Origin: Acrocarpospora corrugata | Lineage (GTDB): Bacteria > Actinomycetota > Actinomycetes > Streptosporangiales > Streptosporangiaceae | DNA length: 64,000 nucleotides | Direction: 5' to 3' | Assembly: GCF_009687845.1 (NCBI RefSeq) | Contig: NZ_BLAD01000051.1 | Coordinates: 62,001 to 126,000, forward strand | Part shown: one piece after another, positions 15,821-24,040 of the stretch | Position numbering within the stretch: position 1 is the first letter of the stretch | How the letters are laid out: each line of letters opens with the position of its first letter | Position numbers and translations under genes: made by a program | The notes under the pieces: model-generated | What the model was told of the DNA's origin: nothing | Database searches by the model: none | What the model saw: the letters and a program-made list of their open reading frames with translations, nothing else

Positions 15821-17077
15821 TTATTGCAACGTGTCCACCGTCACGGCCCGGCTGTCCACTTGGTGAGACCGGACGTGCTCCGGCAGGAAGCCCAGGCCGA
15901 TCACCCGTCCGGCCAGCCGCTTGAGCGGAGCCGGGACCGCCCGCGCCGCTTCGCCGAGGTCCTGGACGAACTCAGGGTCGCCGAGGACCTTGGCGATGAC
16001 CTGGTTCTGGATCCGCAGCTGGAGGAACTGGGTGGCCACCGTCGGGTACATCCGCCGCCGCTGCACCCGGGCCAGCAGCGACTCCGGCACCGGGTCGAGC
16101 ACCGGCCGCCGGCGCCGCTCGGCCCTGGCCATCGGCCCGGCCAGGATGTTGGCCGCCGCGACCGCGTCCTGCACGGCCAGGTTGATGCCGACGCCGCCGA
16201 CCGGCGACATCGCGTGCGCGGCGTCCCCGATCACCAGCAGCCCCGGCAGATGCCACTTCCGCAGCCGGTTGACCTGCACGGTGAGCATGCTCACGTCGTC
16301 GAAGGTGAGTTCGTCCGGCCGGACGAACGGGAGCAGGCGCTGGACGTCGGCCCGGAACCGCGCCACCCCGCGCGCCTTGAACTCCGCGTAGGAGCTCTTC
16401 GGGATCAGATAGGCCAGCTGCCAGTAGTCGCCCCGGTTGATCGCCACCATGGCGACCCCGGCGCCGGGCCGCAGGAACATCTCCTCCGGGTCGCCGTCGT
16501 GCCGGTCCTGCCGGAACCAGAGCACGTCCATCGGCGCGCCCAGCTCCCGAGGCTCGAACCCGACCGCCCGCCGCAGGTCCGACTTGCGCCCGTCGGCCGC
16601 GACGGTGAGCGCCGCCCGGATCTCCCGCTCCCGCCCGTCCTCCCGGTACTTCACGCCGCGTACGGCGTCGCCGTCCCTGATCACGTCGTACGCTTCGGCC
16701 CGCATCACCAGCTTGAAACCGGGCAGCCGCGACGCAGCCGTGGTGATCATGTTCAGGAACTCCCACTGCGGCACCATCGCGATCTTCCGGTACTTGCCCG
16801 GCAGCCCGCGGAAGTCGGCCAGCGGCACCCGCCCGTCCCCGGCGTCCACCGCCAGGTACGGCAGCGCGTAGTAGGGCAGCTTCTCGAACTCGCCCATCAG
16901 CCCCAGCTCGTCCAGCACCTGCAGCGTGGACGGATGGATGGTGTCACCCCGGAAGTCCCGCAGGAAGTCCGCGTGCTTCTCCAGCAGCGTCACGTCGATC
17001 CCGGCCCGCGCCAGCAGCAGCGCCAGCATCGCCCCGGCGGGCCCGCCGCCCGCGATCACACATGTGGTGTCCGGCAT
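15821..17077 (-). CDS. FAD-dependent aromatic monooxygenase-like oxidoreductase
   Basis: 418 residues of the PHBH-type flavoprotein monooxygenase fold. The dinucleotide-binding motif GGGPAGAMLALLLARAG begins at residue 9, the second FAD motif is VAADGRKSDLRRAVG, and the third is VIGDAAHAMSPVGGVGINLA. These enzymes use NAD(P)H and oxygen to hydroxylate aromatic substrates, often in catabolism or in tailoring of polyketides. There is no adjacent biosynthetic gene to set the substrate. It is divergent from sigK, with 116 bp between. Confidence 0.88.
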   Translation of the reverse strand: MPDTTCVIAGGGPAGAMLALLLARAGIDVTLLEKHADFLRDFRGDTIHPSTLQVLDELGLMGEFEKLPYYALPYLAVDAGDGRVPLADFRGLPGKYRKIAMVPQWEFLNMITTAASRLPGFKLVMRAEAYDVIRDGDAVRGVKYREDGREREIRAALTVAADGRKSDLRRAVGFEPRELGAPMDVLWFRQDRHDGDPEEMFLRPGAGVAMVAINRGDYWQLAYLIPKSSYAEFKARGVARFRADVQRLLPFVRPDELTFDDVSMLTVQVNRLRKWHLPGLLVIGDAAHAMSPVGGVGINLAVQDAVAAANILAGPMARAERRRRPVLDPVPESLLARVQRRRMYPTVATQFLQLRIQNQVIAKVLGDPEFVQDLGEAARAVPAPLKRLAGRVIGLGFLPEHVRSHQVDSRAVTVDTLQ

Positions 17078-17193
17078 AATTCATCACCCCTTGAAATACG
17101 GTGTCACCAGATCCGCCCCCTGTGAAGCGCCTACCCGTGAAAAATCCCGGCAACCCGGCAATCCGCGCGGGCCACGGGGGCGAATAGCCCACT

Positions 17194-17775
17194 GTGAACG
17201 ACGTGGTGTCCGTGCTCGCGACGGGACGTGGCCCCGGGCTCGAAGAGCTCCTGGGCGAGGTCGCGCGCGGCGATGAGGCGGCTTTCGAGCGGTTCTACGA
17301 CCGCGTCAGCGGTCCCGTCTTCGGCCTGATCCGCCGGGTCCTGCGGGACGTGGCCCAGGCCGAGGAGGTGGCCCAGGAAGTCCTGGTCGAGGTGTGGCGC
17401 ACCGCCGCCCGGTTCGACCCGGGCCGGGGCAGCGCCCTGTCCTGGGTGCTGACCATGGCGCACCGCCGCGCGGTCGACCGGGTCAGGTCGGCGCAGGCCG
17501 CCACCGACCGGGAGGAACGCGCCGCCCGGCTGGACAACGATGTCGCCTACGATCAGGTCGCCGAGGCGGTGACCAACCGGCTGGAGGGCGAACGGGTGCG
17601 CCGCTGCCTCGACGGCCTGACCGACCTGCAACGCCAGGCGGTCACCATGGCCTACTACGGGGGATACAGCTACCCGGAGGTGGCCGGGCTGCTCAAGGTG
17701 CCGCTCGGCACGGTGAAGACACGGATGCGCGACGGCCTGGTTCGACTGCGCGACTGCATGGGGGTGGACCGATGA
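17194..17775 (+). CDS. sigK: ECF sigma factor SigK
   Basis: 193 residues with sigma region 2 (AEEVAQEVLVEVWRTAARFD, about 52-71) and region 4 (YSYPEVAGLLKVPLGTVKTR, about 152-171), the arrangement of the SigK group (ECF19). It directs RNA polymerase to a regulon for surface or redox stress. The GTG start at 17194 lies behind a weak ribosome-binding site. Its stop overlaps the start of the anti-sigma factor gene (ATGA), so equal production of the two is enforced by coupling. Confidence 0.92.
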   Translation: MNDVVSVLATGRGPGLEELLGEVARGDEAAFERFYDRVSGPVFGLIRRVLRDVAQAEEVAQEVLVEVWRTAARFDPGRGSALSWVLTMAHRRAVDRVRSAQAATDREERAARLDNDVAYDQVAEAVTNRLEGERVRRCLDGLTDLQRQAVTMAYYGGYSYPEVAGLLKVPLGTVKTRMRDGLVRLRDCMGVDR

Positions 17776-18482
17776 ACGAGGACCTCCACACCCTCTCGGG
17801 GGCGTACGCGCTGAACGCACTGCCGTACCGGGATCAGGGGTTGTTCGAGGAGCATCTGGCGCGCTGCGAGGCGTGCGCGGACGAGGTGCGCGGGCTGCGG
17901 GAGACCGCGGCGCGGCTGGCCGTGGGGGTGGCCGAGCGGCCCTCGCCCGCGCTGAAGCGGCGGGTGATGGCGGAGATCGCCCAGGTCCGGCAGGAGGCGC
18001 CGAGACCGGTGCGGACGGAGAACGTGGTCCCGCCGGCGCCGCGCCGGCGCTCACGCTGGGCCGCCGGGATCGCGGCGGCGTCCATCGCGGCGTCGGTGGC
18101 GGTGGGGGTGGTGGCGGTCAACGCCGTGCAGCAGCGGGAACGCACCCTGACCGAGACGCGGAGCCTGCTGGCCGCCCCGGACGCCGTGGTCCGGCGGGTG
18201 CCGCTGACCCGGGGCGGGCAGGCGACCATCGTCGTGTCCGCCGCCCAGGGGAAGCTGATGTTCGCCTCCGACCTGCCCGCGCTGCCCGCCGGCGAGACCT
18301 ACCAGATGTGGCTGATCGGGCCTGGCGGGATCAAGTCCGCCGGGCTGATGGACGGCGGCGGGGTCCGGACGGCCACGCTGCCGGTGCCCGGCGAGACCGA
18401 GCGGTTCGGCGTGACCGTCGAGCCCGCGGGCGGCTCCGCGCGGCCGACCACCACGCCGATCCTGCTCACGAAGCTCGCCTGA
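17772..18482 (+). CDS. rskA: Zinc-associated anti-sigma-K factor RskA
   Basis: 236 residues. The N-terminal anti-sigma domain carries the zinc motif H-x3-C-x2-C (His28, Cys32, Cys35 in EEHLARCEAC). One membrane helix spans about 97-118, and the extracytoplasmic RskA domain follows (about 145-236), with the TYQMWLIGPGG signature. It binds SigK at the membrane until regulated proteolysis releases it. The gene overlaps sigK by 4 bp, and its final 17 bp overlap the 3' end of the convergent phosphotransferase gene. Confidence 0.92.
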   Translation: MNEDLHTLSGAYALNALPYRDQGLFEEHLARCEACADEVRGLRETAARLAVGVAERPSPALKRRVMAEIAQVRQEAPRPVRTENVVPPAPRRRSRWAAGIAAASIAASVAVGVVAVNAVQQRERTLTETRSLLAAPDAVVRRVPLTRGGQATIVVSAAQGKLMFASDLPALPAGETYQMWLIGPGGIKSAGLMDGGGVRTATLPVPGETERFGVTVEPAGGSARPTTTPILLTKLA

Positions 18483-19452
18483 GCACCTCCAGGGCGCGGG
18501 TCAGGCTGTCGGTGGCCAGGCCCCTGATCCGCGCGTAGGCGGCCTCCGGATACTGCCGGGGGCCGTCCTCCACCAGCAGGATCAAATACAGGTAGGCCCG
18601 GTAGAGCGCCACCCTGACCTCGGTCGTGTGGGTGAACAGGCCACGGCCGCCACCGCCGTGGTGGTACCCGGCCAGCATCGGGTCGTCCGCCTCGATCTCG
18701 CCGAAGATCGTCGGGGTGATGAAGTCGGCGATTGGGTCGCCCCAGAACGCCCGCTCGTGGTCGATCAGCGCCTCGACCCTGCCGTCCTTGAGGAAGACGT
18801 TGCCCGGCCAGATGTCGAAGTGCACCAGGGCGGGGGCGACGATCTCGTCCAGCGCGGCGGCGTTGGTGTGGAACAGCTGGGCGATCTCCAGGATCGACGC
18901 GGGCAGCGGCGTGGCGTAGTGCACGGCGTCGTCCAGCAGCGCCCCCGTCATCACCAGGAACGCCTCCCGCCAGGTGCCGCCGGTGAGGCCCGCGTACGGG
19001 TAGCCGTACACGCCGGAGCCCGGGATCGCGTGCAGCGCGGCCAGGTGGCGGCCGACCTCGAAACGGATCTCGCGGTCCTGGGCCGGCTCCAGGGTGGCCC
19101 GGTTCCACGGCACCCCGTCCAGGGCGGCCAGGATCAGGTAGTCGCCGCCGATCAGGGGGTCGTCGAAGCCCGCGTGCAGCAGCGCCGGCAGCGGCACGCC
19201 GGTGCCGGAGGCCAGGTCGTAGACCATCGCCTCGGTGCGCAGCAGGTCCCGCTCGTAGCTGAGCAGTTTCAGGTCGGGCGGCGGGCCGACCTTGAGCACC
19301 ACGTCCCGGCCGTCCTCCAGGCCGAGCCGCCAGACGGCGTTGGCGAAGCCGTCGGGTAATTCCTCGGAGGAGACCATCCCGACACCCAGCGCGTCCAGCA
19401 CGAGGGCGTCCAGTTCGGCGGCCGACAGCCGCCGTTTCGTCCTGCTATCCAT
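18466..19452 (-). CDS. Phosphotransferase-family (APH-like) kinase
   Basis: 328 residues from ATG 19452. It shows the aminoglycoside-phosphotransferase/choline-kinase fold: DVVLKVG (ATP-binding Lys), VHFDIWPGN (Brenner catalytic loop, here HFDIWPGN instead of HGDxxxxN) and ALIDHERAFWGDP (metal-binding Asp replaced in the DFG-equivalent by DHE). Members phosphorylate small hydroxylated molecules such as fructosamines, homoserine or aminoglycosides; the substrate here is unknown. It follows the aldose epimerase gene by 11 bp on the same strand, suggesting a sugar substrate, and overlaps rskA tail to tail. Confidence 0.8.
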   Translation of the reverse strand: MDSRTKRRLSAAELDALVLDALGVGMVSSEELPDGFANAVWRLGLEDGRDVVLKVGPPPDLKLLSYERDLLRTEAMVYDLASGTGVPLPALLHAGFDDPLIGGDYLILAALDGVPWNRATLEPAQDREIRFEVGRHLAALHAIPGSGVYGYPYAGLTGGTWREAFLVMTGALLDDAVHYATPLPASILEIAQLFHTNAAALDEIVAPALVHFDIWPGNVFLKDGRVEALIDHERAFWGDPIADFITPTIFGEIEADDPMLAGYHHGGGGRGLFTHTTEVRVALYRAYLYLILLVEDGPRQYPEAAYARIRGLATDSLTRALEVLRRAS

Positions 19453-19463
19453 GTGTGTGGGTC

Positions 19464-20342
19464 CTAGGTGATGGCGAGGGTCCAGGCGGCCTCGTGCGTG
19501 TCCCCGGGCTTCAGGACGATCAGGTCGGTGCCGGAGTTGTACGCGTCCGGCGGGCAGGTCATCGGCTCGATCGCCAGCCCGCGGAAACCGAGCCCGGTCC
19601 CGGTGCACACCTGAACCCAGGGCAGCACCCGCGGATCCCACGTCATCTCCAGCTCGCCCTCGGGCCCGCGCACCCCCACCCGCCCGGCGGTCAGCCCGGT
19701 GAAGGCGTGGTCGATCGCCGTCTCGGCGACCACCCTGGCGGTGCGGAAGTCGTAGTCCGTGTACGTGACGTCCTCCAGCGTGACCGGCGCGAGCAGGTCG
19801 TTCACCAGCAGGACCTGGCCCGCCGGGAGATCCAGCTCGTACTCCCGCACGTCCGGCCCCGCCAGCAGCCACGGATGCGGCCCGGTCCCGTACGGCGCGG
19901 CGGCCTCGCCCACGTTCTCCGCGGTCATCGTGGTGGTCAGGCCGTTGACGGACAGGTCGTGGCGGAGCTCGAAACGCAGCCGGAACGGGTAGCCCGGCCG
20001 GGGCTCCAGCGTGTGGGTGAGCCGGATGAACGCGTGCTCGTCCTCGATCGAGGCGAACTCCGCCACGGTCCAGGGCGCGTCGGCGACGAAACCGTGCAGC
20101 GCGTGGCCCCGGTCGGGCTCGTTGACCGGCAACTCGAAGCATTCGTCCGCGAAGACGTAGCGGGCGCCCACGACCCGGTTCGGCCACGGTGCGAGCACCG
20201 CCCCGCTGTAGAAGGGGATCGGGCCATCTTCCGGCCAGCTCGGCAGGAGCTCGCGGTTATCGCGCCACAGGCCGTGCACGGCTCCGCCGAGCTCGGTCAC
20301 GTCGGCGCGATAGCCACCACCGAGAAGGGTGTACGTGGACAC
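19464..20342 (-). CDS. Aldose 1-epimerase (mutarotase) family protein
   Basis: 292 residues from GTG 20342, preceded by AGAAAGGA. Galactose-mutarotase fold signatures are NRVVGARY, RGHALHGFV (first catalytic His), YGTGPHPWLL (second His) and LAIEPMTCPP (catalytic Glu). It interconverts alpha and beta anomers of hexoses such as glucose released by glucosidases. A perfect CebR-type box lies 166 bp upstream, with a structured repeat between the box and the gene. It therefore probably belongs to the cello-oligosaccharide regulon together with the upstream beta-glucosidase. Confidence 0.87.
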   Translation of the reverse strand: MSTYTLLGGGYRADVTELGGAVHGLWRDNRELLPSWPEDGPIPFYSGAVLAPWPNRVVGARYVFADECFELPVNEPDRGHALHGFVADAPWTVAEFASIEDEHAFIRLTHTLEPRPGYPFRLRFELRHDLSVNGLTTTMTAENVGEAAAPYGTGPHPWLLAGPDVREYELDLPAGQVLLVNDLLAPVTLEDVTYTDYDFRTARVVAETAIDHAFTGLTAGRVGVRGPEGELEMTWDPRVLPWVQVCTGTGLGFRGLAIEPMTCPPDAYNSGTDLIVLKPGDTHEAAWTLAIT

Positions 20343-20364
20343 ATGGATCCTTTCTGTGAAATTT

Positions 20365-20476
20365 GCCGAGCCTCCGGCTCGGCGGGCTTGGCCGCTGGGG
20401 AGCCTGTGTCTTCCCTCGTCACTCCGGCCGCTTCGCGACCTGCGTTCCTCAGTCCAGACACAGGCGCGGCCAAGCC
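20365..20476. repeat. Structured dispersed repeat, copy A (112 bp)
   Basis: Copy A pairs with copy B at 47895-48005 over the whole length. It begins with the hairpin GCCGAGCC-tcc-GGCTCGGC, followed by an outer stem GGCTTGGCCGC / GCGGCCAAGCC (11 bp), an inner stem CCTGTGTCT / AGACACAGG (9 bp) and a variable apical region. In copy B the first hairpin reads GCCGATCC-tcc-GGATCGGC: a G-C pair is replaced by T-A, so pairing is conserved although sequence is not. It lies between the CebR box and the epimerase start, in the likely 5' untranslated region. Confidence 0.85.
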
Positions 20477-20507
20477 TTGGCCAGTTTACGGGGTGAAATA
20501 TGAGAAG

Positions 20508-20521
20508 TGGGAGCGCTCCCA
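20508..20521. promoter_or_regulatory. CebR-type operator before the aldose epimerase
   Basis: TGGGAGCGCTCCCA is a perfect 14-bp palindrome identical to the CebR consensus of Streptomyces. It lies 166 bp upstream of the epimerase start and 54 bp after the beta-glucosidase stop. Confidence 0.88.
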
Positions 20522-20574
20522 TAGTTTAGGGACTTTGATGGGATAGTCAACAAACTGGGGTTGGGATCAAGGGG

Positions 20575-21876
20575 TTATTGCAGTTCGCCGGTTCTGATGA
20601 TGTTGGCGTACCAGTGGGCGCTTTGTTTGGGGATGCGTTTTTGGGTGTCGAAGTCGACGTGGACTATGCCGAAGCGTTGGGCGTAGCCCTCGGCCCATTC
20701 GTAGTTGTCGAGAAGGGACCAGACGTGGTAGCCCTCGATGGGGACGCCGGCCTTGATGGCGCGGTGCAGGGCGGTCAGGTGGCCGTGGAGGTAGGAGATG
20801 CGGTCGGTGTCGGTGACCTGGCCGTTCTGGTCGGGTTCGTCGGCGGTGGCCAGGCCGTTTTCGGTGATGACGAGGGGGACTTCGGGGTAGTCGCGTCTGA
20901 GGCGGACCAGGATGTCGTGGAAGCCCTCGGGGTAGTCCTCCAGCCAGGTGGCCTGGCGGACCTGGTGTTTGATGACGCGGGTCTGGTCGGGGGCGACGAA
21001 GACGGGCGTGTAGTACTGGACGCCCAGGAGGTCGATGGGCTCGCTGATGATGGCGAGGTCGCCTTCGTGGATGTGGGAGCGGTCGGCGGGGAGGGTTTCC
21101 TCGGGGTAGAAGCCCTTGAAGATGGGGTCCAGGTAGAGGCGGTTCTCGATGGCGTCCTGGCGGAGGGCGGCGGCCTGGGCCTCGGGGGTGTCGTCGGCGG
21201 GGTAGGTGGGGTGCAGGTTGAGGGCGGGGCCGATGCGGCGGCCGGGATGCTGCTCGTGGAGCAGGCGGGAGGCCAGGCCGTGGGCCAGGAGCAGGTGGTG
21301 GCAGGCGACCAGGGCGCGGTTCCAGTCGGCGATGCCGGGGGCGTGCACGCCCTGGCGGTAGCCGCAGTCGACGACCGTCTTGGGCTCGTTGATGGTGAGC
21401 CAGTCGCGGGCGTGCAGCGCGTCGAAGACGATCTCGGCGTACTCCGCGAAACGGTAGGCGGTGTCCCGGCTCTCCCAGCCGCCCAGGTCCTGCAGGGCCT
21501 GCGGCAGGTCCCAGTGGAACAGGGTGACCATCGGGCGGATGCCGCGCTCGACCAGGCCCTCGATCAGGCGCCGGTAGAAGTCCAGGCCCTTCTGGCTGGG
21601 CTTGCCTGAGCCGTTGGGCTGGATTCTCGGCCAGGCCACCGAGAAGCGGTAACTCTGCAGGCCGAGCTCACTCATGAGGTCGAGGTCCTGCGCGTAGCGG
21701 TGGTAGTGGTCGGCGCCGGGGTCGCCGGTGTCGCCACCGCGGACCTTCCCCGGCGTGGCGGCGAAGGTGTCCCAGATGGACACCCCTCGGCCGTCCTCCT
21801 TGGTCGCTCCCTCGATCTGGTACGCGGACGTGGACGCGCCCCAGACGAAGTCGCTGGGGAACCGCAGCGCGTTCAT
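20575..21876 (-). CDS. GH1 beta-glucosidase ending the carrier/E1/E2 operon
   Basis: 433 residues from ATG 21876, which stands behind CCGAGGAGG. The upstream in-frame extension to 21960 would add a lipoprotein-like leader but lacks a ribosome-binding site and overlaps the E2 gene, so I rejected it. It is a GH1 retaining beta-glucosidase: acid/base Glu164 in TINEPKTV and nucleophile Glu339 in ITENG; SAYQIEGA and FHWDLPQ are subsite motifs. No signal peptide, so it acts on imported or internally made glucosides. It follows the E2 gene by 71 bp. A second GH1 enzyme (BglC-like) is encoded at 29675, so this copy may serve the operon product rather than cellobiose catabolism. Confidence 0.93.
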   Translation of the reverse strand: MNALRFPSDFVWGASTSAYQIEGATKEDGRGVSIWDTFAATPGKVRGGDTGDPGADHYHRYAQDLDLMSELGLQSYRFSVAWPRIQPNGSGKPSQKGLDFYRRLIEGLVERGIRPMVTLFHWDLPQALQDLGGWESRDTAYRFAEYAEIVFDALHARDWLTINEPKTVVDCGYRQGVHAPGIADWNRALVACHHLLLAHGLASRLLHEQHPGRRIGPALNLHPTYPADDTPEAQAAALRQDAIENRLYLDPIFKGFYPEETLPADRSHIHEGDLAIISEPIDLLGVQYYTPVFVAPDQTRVIKHQVRQATWLEDYPEGFHDILVRLRRDYPEVPLVITENGLATADEPDQNGQVTDTDRISYLHGHLTALHRAIKAGVPIEGYHVWSLLDNYEWAEGYAQRFGIVHVDFDTQKRIPKQSAHWYANIIRTGELQ

Positions 21877-21947
21877 GGGCCTCCTCGGTGGGTCTGTAGC
21901 GGTTGCGCAAGCACTGAGCGGTATCAGCAGGAATAAGGTACGCCGAC

Positions 21948-23060
21948 TTATTCCAGCCATCGCCGCGGCGTCTCGAGCAGCTGCTTCACCGCACCCAGGA
22001 ACATCGCCGCGTCCCGCCCGTTGACCACGCGATGGTCGAACGCCAGGCCCAGCTGAACGGTCTGCCTGACCGTGAAACCATCATCGGCGGGCACCACCTC
22101 CTGCTGCGTCGCGGCCAGCGACAGCGCGCAGACGTGCCCGGGGTAGACGATCGGCACGGCCAGCGTGACCGCGCCGTCGTTGTGCAGGGTGACCGCGATG
22201 TTGGCGCCCTCCAGGTCCCGCTCCCGGAAGCTGCCGCGCAGCGCGGTCATCCGGTAGTCCATGAGCTCGCGGGCCACCGCGTCCAGCGGCCGGGTGTCGG
22301 CGTCCCTGACGACCGGGATGAACAGGCCCTTGCCGACGTCGATGGTCACCCCGACGTGGGCGGCCTCGGCGAGGCGGACGTATCCGGGCTCGACCAGGGT
22401 GGCGAACAGCAGCGGGAACTCGGCGCGCTGGTCGGCGACGGCCTTCACCAGCAGCTCCGACAGGCCGATCAGGGTGCGCGCGTGCCGGGACAGGTCGCGG
22501 GTGAGCTTGGCCGTGCCGGTCACGTCGATCTTGACGGCGGTGAACGCGGCCGGGATCGTCTCGTGCGAGCGCCGTACCACGTCGCCGGTGAGCCGCTGGG
22601 CCTTGCTGAGCGCGACCAGACCGGCGCGGGCGTCCGGTTCCGGGGCGCGGGTGAGCGCGTCCACGTCCTCGCGGCGGATCACCTTCTTGCCCAGCGCGAG
22701 CAGCCGTTCCGGCGCCAGGCCGAGCTCGTCCAGGAGGGCGCGGGCGGGGGCGGTGATCACGATGTCACCGAGGTCCGCGCTCTCCTGCCGCCCCGCCGGA
22801 ACGCTCACCTGCTGGGGCACGACCTCGCCCGGCGCCTGGAGCCGGGCGATGACCTGCCCCGGCTCGCAGTCCTGGCCCTCGGCCACCACCCGGCGCAGGA
22901 TGCCCGCGTCCTCGGCGACCAGCTCCTCGGCCGTCTTGGAGGTCTCCACCACCACCAGGGGATCGCCGATCGCCACCGGCTCGCCGTCGGCGGCCAGCCA
23001 TTCCACCAGCACGTAGCTGGTGTCGTTGTTGTTGAGCTTGGGGACTCTGATCTCGCTCAC
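21948..23060 (-). CDS. 2-oxoacid dehydrogenase-like E2 (dihydrolipoyl acyltransferase)
   Basis: 370 residues. The lipoyl domain (about 1-75) has the modifiable Lys42 in VVETSKTAEE; a peripheral-subunit-binding segment lies about 100-136 (ITAPARALLDELGL); the catalytic acyltransferase domain is about 145-370 with His343 in FDHRVVNGRD. The usual HRxxDG motif has Asn347 in place of Asp, which may alter acyl transfer. It would accept an acyl or hydroxyacyl group from the E1 pair on its lipoyl arm. The GTG start overlaps the E1beta stop (GTGA). No E3 gene adjoins, so if full turnover is needed a housekeeping E3 must serve; a carrier protein in the operon could instead be the final acceptor. Confidence 0.9.
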   Translation of the reverse strand: MSEIRVPKLNNNDTSYVLVEWLAADGEPVAIGDPLVVVETSKTAEELVAEDAGILRRVVAEGQDCEPGQVIARLQAPGEVVPQQVSVPAGRQESADLGDIVITAPARALLDELGLAPERLLALGKKVIRREDVDALTRAPEPDARAGLVALSKAQRLTGDVVRRSHETIPAAFTAVKIDVTGTAKLTRDLSRHARTLIGLSELLVKAVADQRAEFPLLFATLVEPGYVRLAEAAHVGVTIDVGKGLFIPVVRDADTRPLDAVARELMDYRMTALRGSFRERDLEGANIAVTLHNDGAVTLAVPIVYPGHVCALSLAATQQEVVPADDGFTVRQTVQLGLAFDHRVVNGRDAAMFLGAVKQLLETPRRWLE

Positions 23061-24040
23061 GCCAGTACCGCTCTCCTGATGGTGTCCGCCTGCACGAGCA
23101 CCTCGCGCTCCAGATGCGCGGCCGTGGGAATGATCGAGTCGGCGGCGCTGACCAGCCGGATGGGCCCGGACAGGGAGGCCCACAACTCGGGGTGGAGCAG
23201 CCGGGACACCTCGGCACCCCAGGTGCCGCCCGCGGAGCCGTCCTCGGCCACCACGACGGTGCCGACGCCGCGCAGGACGTCCATCACGGGGGCCGGGTCG
23301 AGCGGGTAGAGGCGCTCGGGGACCAGCAGCACGCAGGTGATCTCGTGTTCGATGAGCAGTTCGCGCATCGCCTCAAGGGCGCGGTCGGTCAGGCCGCCGG
23401 GGGCGATGATGGCGCAGCCGGGCGGCACGTCGCCGTCGGCGTACACCCGGGCCCAGCCGCCGGTCAGCTCGAACCTGAACAGGTCGTCGACCAGGCCGTC
23501 GCGGCAGATCCTGCGGGTGTAGAGGACCTTGTCCTCGAACAGCACGCACGGGGTCTGGCGGGCGAACATGGTGGTCAGCAGGGCGTGCGCGTCGTGGAAC
23601 GGGCTCAGCTCGTACAGGTCCAGGCCGGGGACGCCGATGAAGTGTTTCTGCAGGCTCTGGCTGTGGGTGGGGCCGTAGCCGCGCCGGCCGCCGGTGGGGC
23701 AGCGGACGATGAGGGGGATCGGGACGCGCCGGCCGTACATGGTGGTGGACTTGCTGGCGAAGTTGAGCAGCTGGTCGAAGGCGAGCGCGGCGAAGTCGCC
23801 GAACATGATCTCGACGATGGCGCGGTCGCCCGCCAGGGCGAGGCCCGCGCCGACGCCGACGATGCCGCCCTCGCTCAGCGGCGTGGAGATGACCCGGGAG
23901 CCGTGCTTGGTGGACAGGCCCTTGGTGATCTTGAACGCGCCGCCGTAGGGGTCGACGATGTCCTCGCCGAGCACGTGCACCGAGGGGTCGGCGTCCAGCA
24001 GCGCGTGCAGTGCCTCGTTCAGATGTTCGGCGACCCTCAT
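23057..24040 (-). CDS. 2-oxoacid dehydrogenase-like E1 component, beta subunit
   Basis: 327 residues with the transketolase pyrimidine-binding domain (HVLGEDIVDPYGGAF, TPLSEGGIVGVGAGLAL, EIMFGDF) and the C-terminal transketolase domain (about 200-327, VVVAEDG). With the alpha subunit it binds thiamine diphosphate, decarboxylates a 2-oxoacid or cleaves a ketose, and passes the C2 or longer unit to the lipoyl arm of E2. The start codon overlaps the E1alpha stop (ATGA) and its stop overlaps the E2 start, so the three subunits are translationally coupled. Confidence 0.92.
   Translation of the reverse strand: MRVAEHLNEALHALLDADPSVHVLGEDIVDPYGGAFKITKGLSTKHGSRVISTPLSEGGIVGVGAGLALAGDRAIVEIMFGDFAALAFDQLLNFASKSTTMYGRRVPIPLIVRCPTGGRRGYGPTHSQSLQKHFIGVPGLDLYELSPFHDAHALLTTMFARQTPCVLFEDKVLYTRRICRDGLVDDLFRFELTGGWARVYADGDVPPGCAIIAPGGLTDRALEAMRELLIEHEITCVLLVPERLYPLDPAPVMDVLRGVGTVVVAEDGSAGGTWGAEVSRLLHPELWASLSGPIRLVSAADSIIPTAAHLEREVLVQADTIRRAVLA

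Noticed and set aside
21877-21960. N-terminal extension of the GH1 enzyme that looks like a lipoprotein signal (LSAC)
   Set aside because: No ribosome-binding site at 21960, overlap with the E2 stop, and a strong GGAGG directly before ATG 21876; GH1 homologues of this type start at the shorter position.
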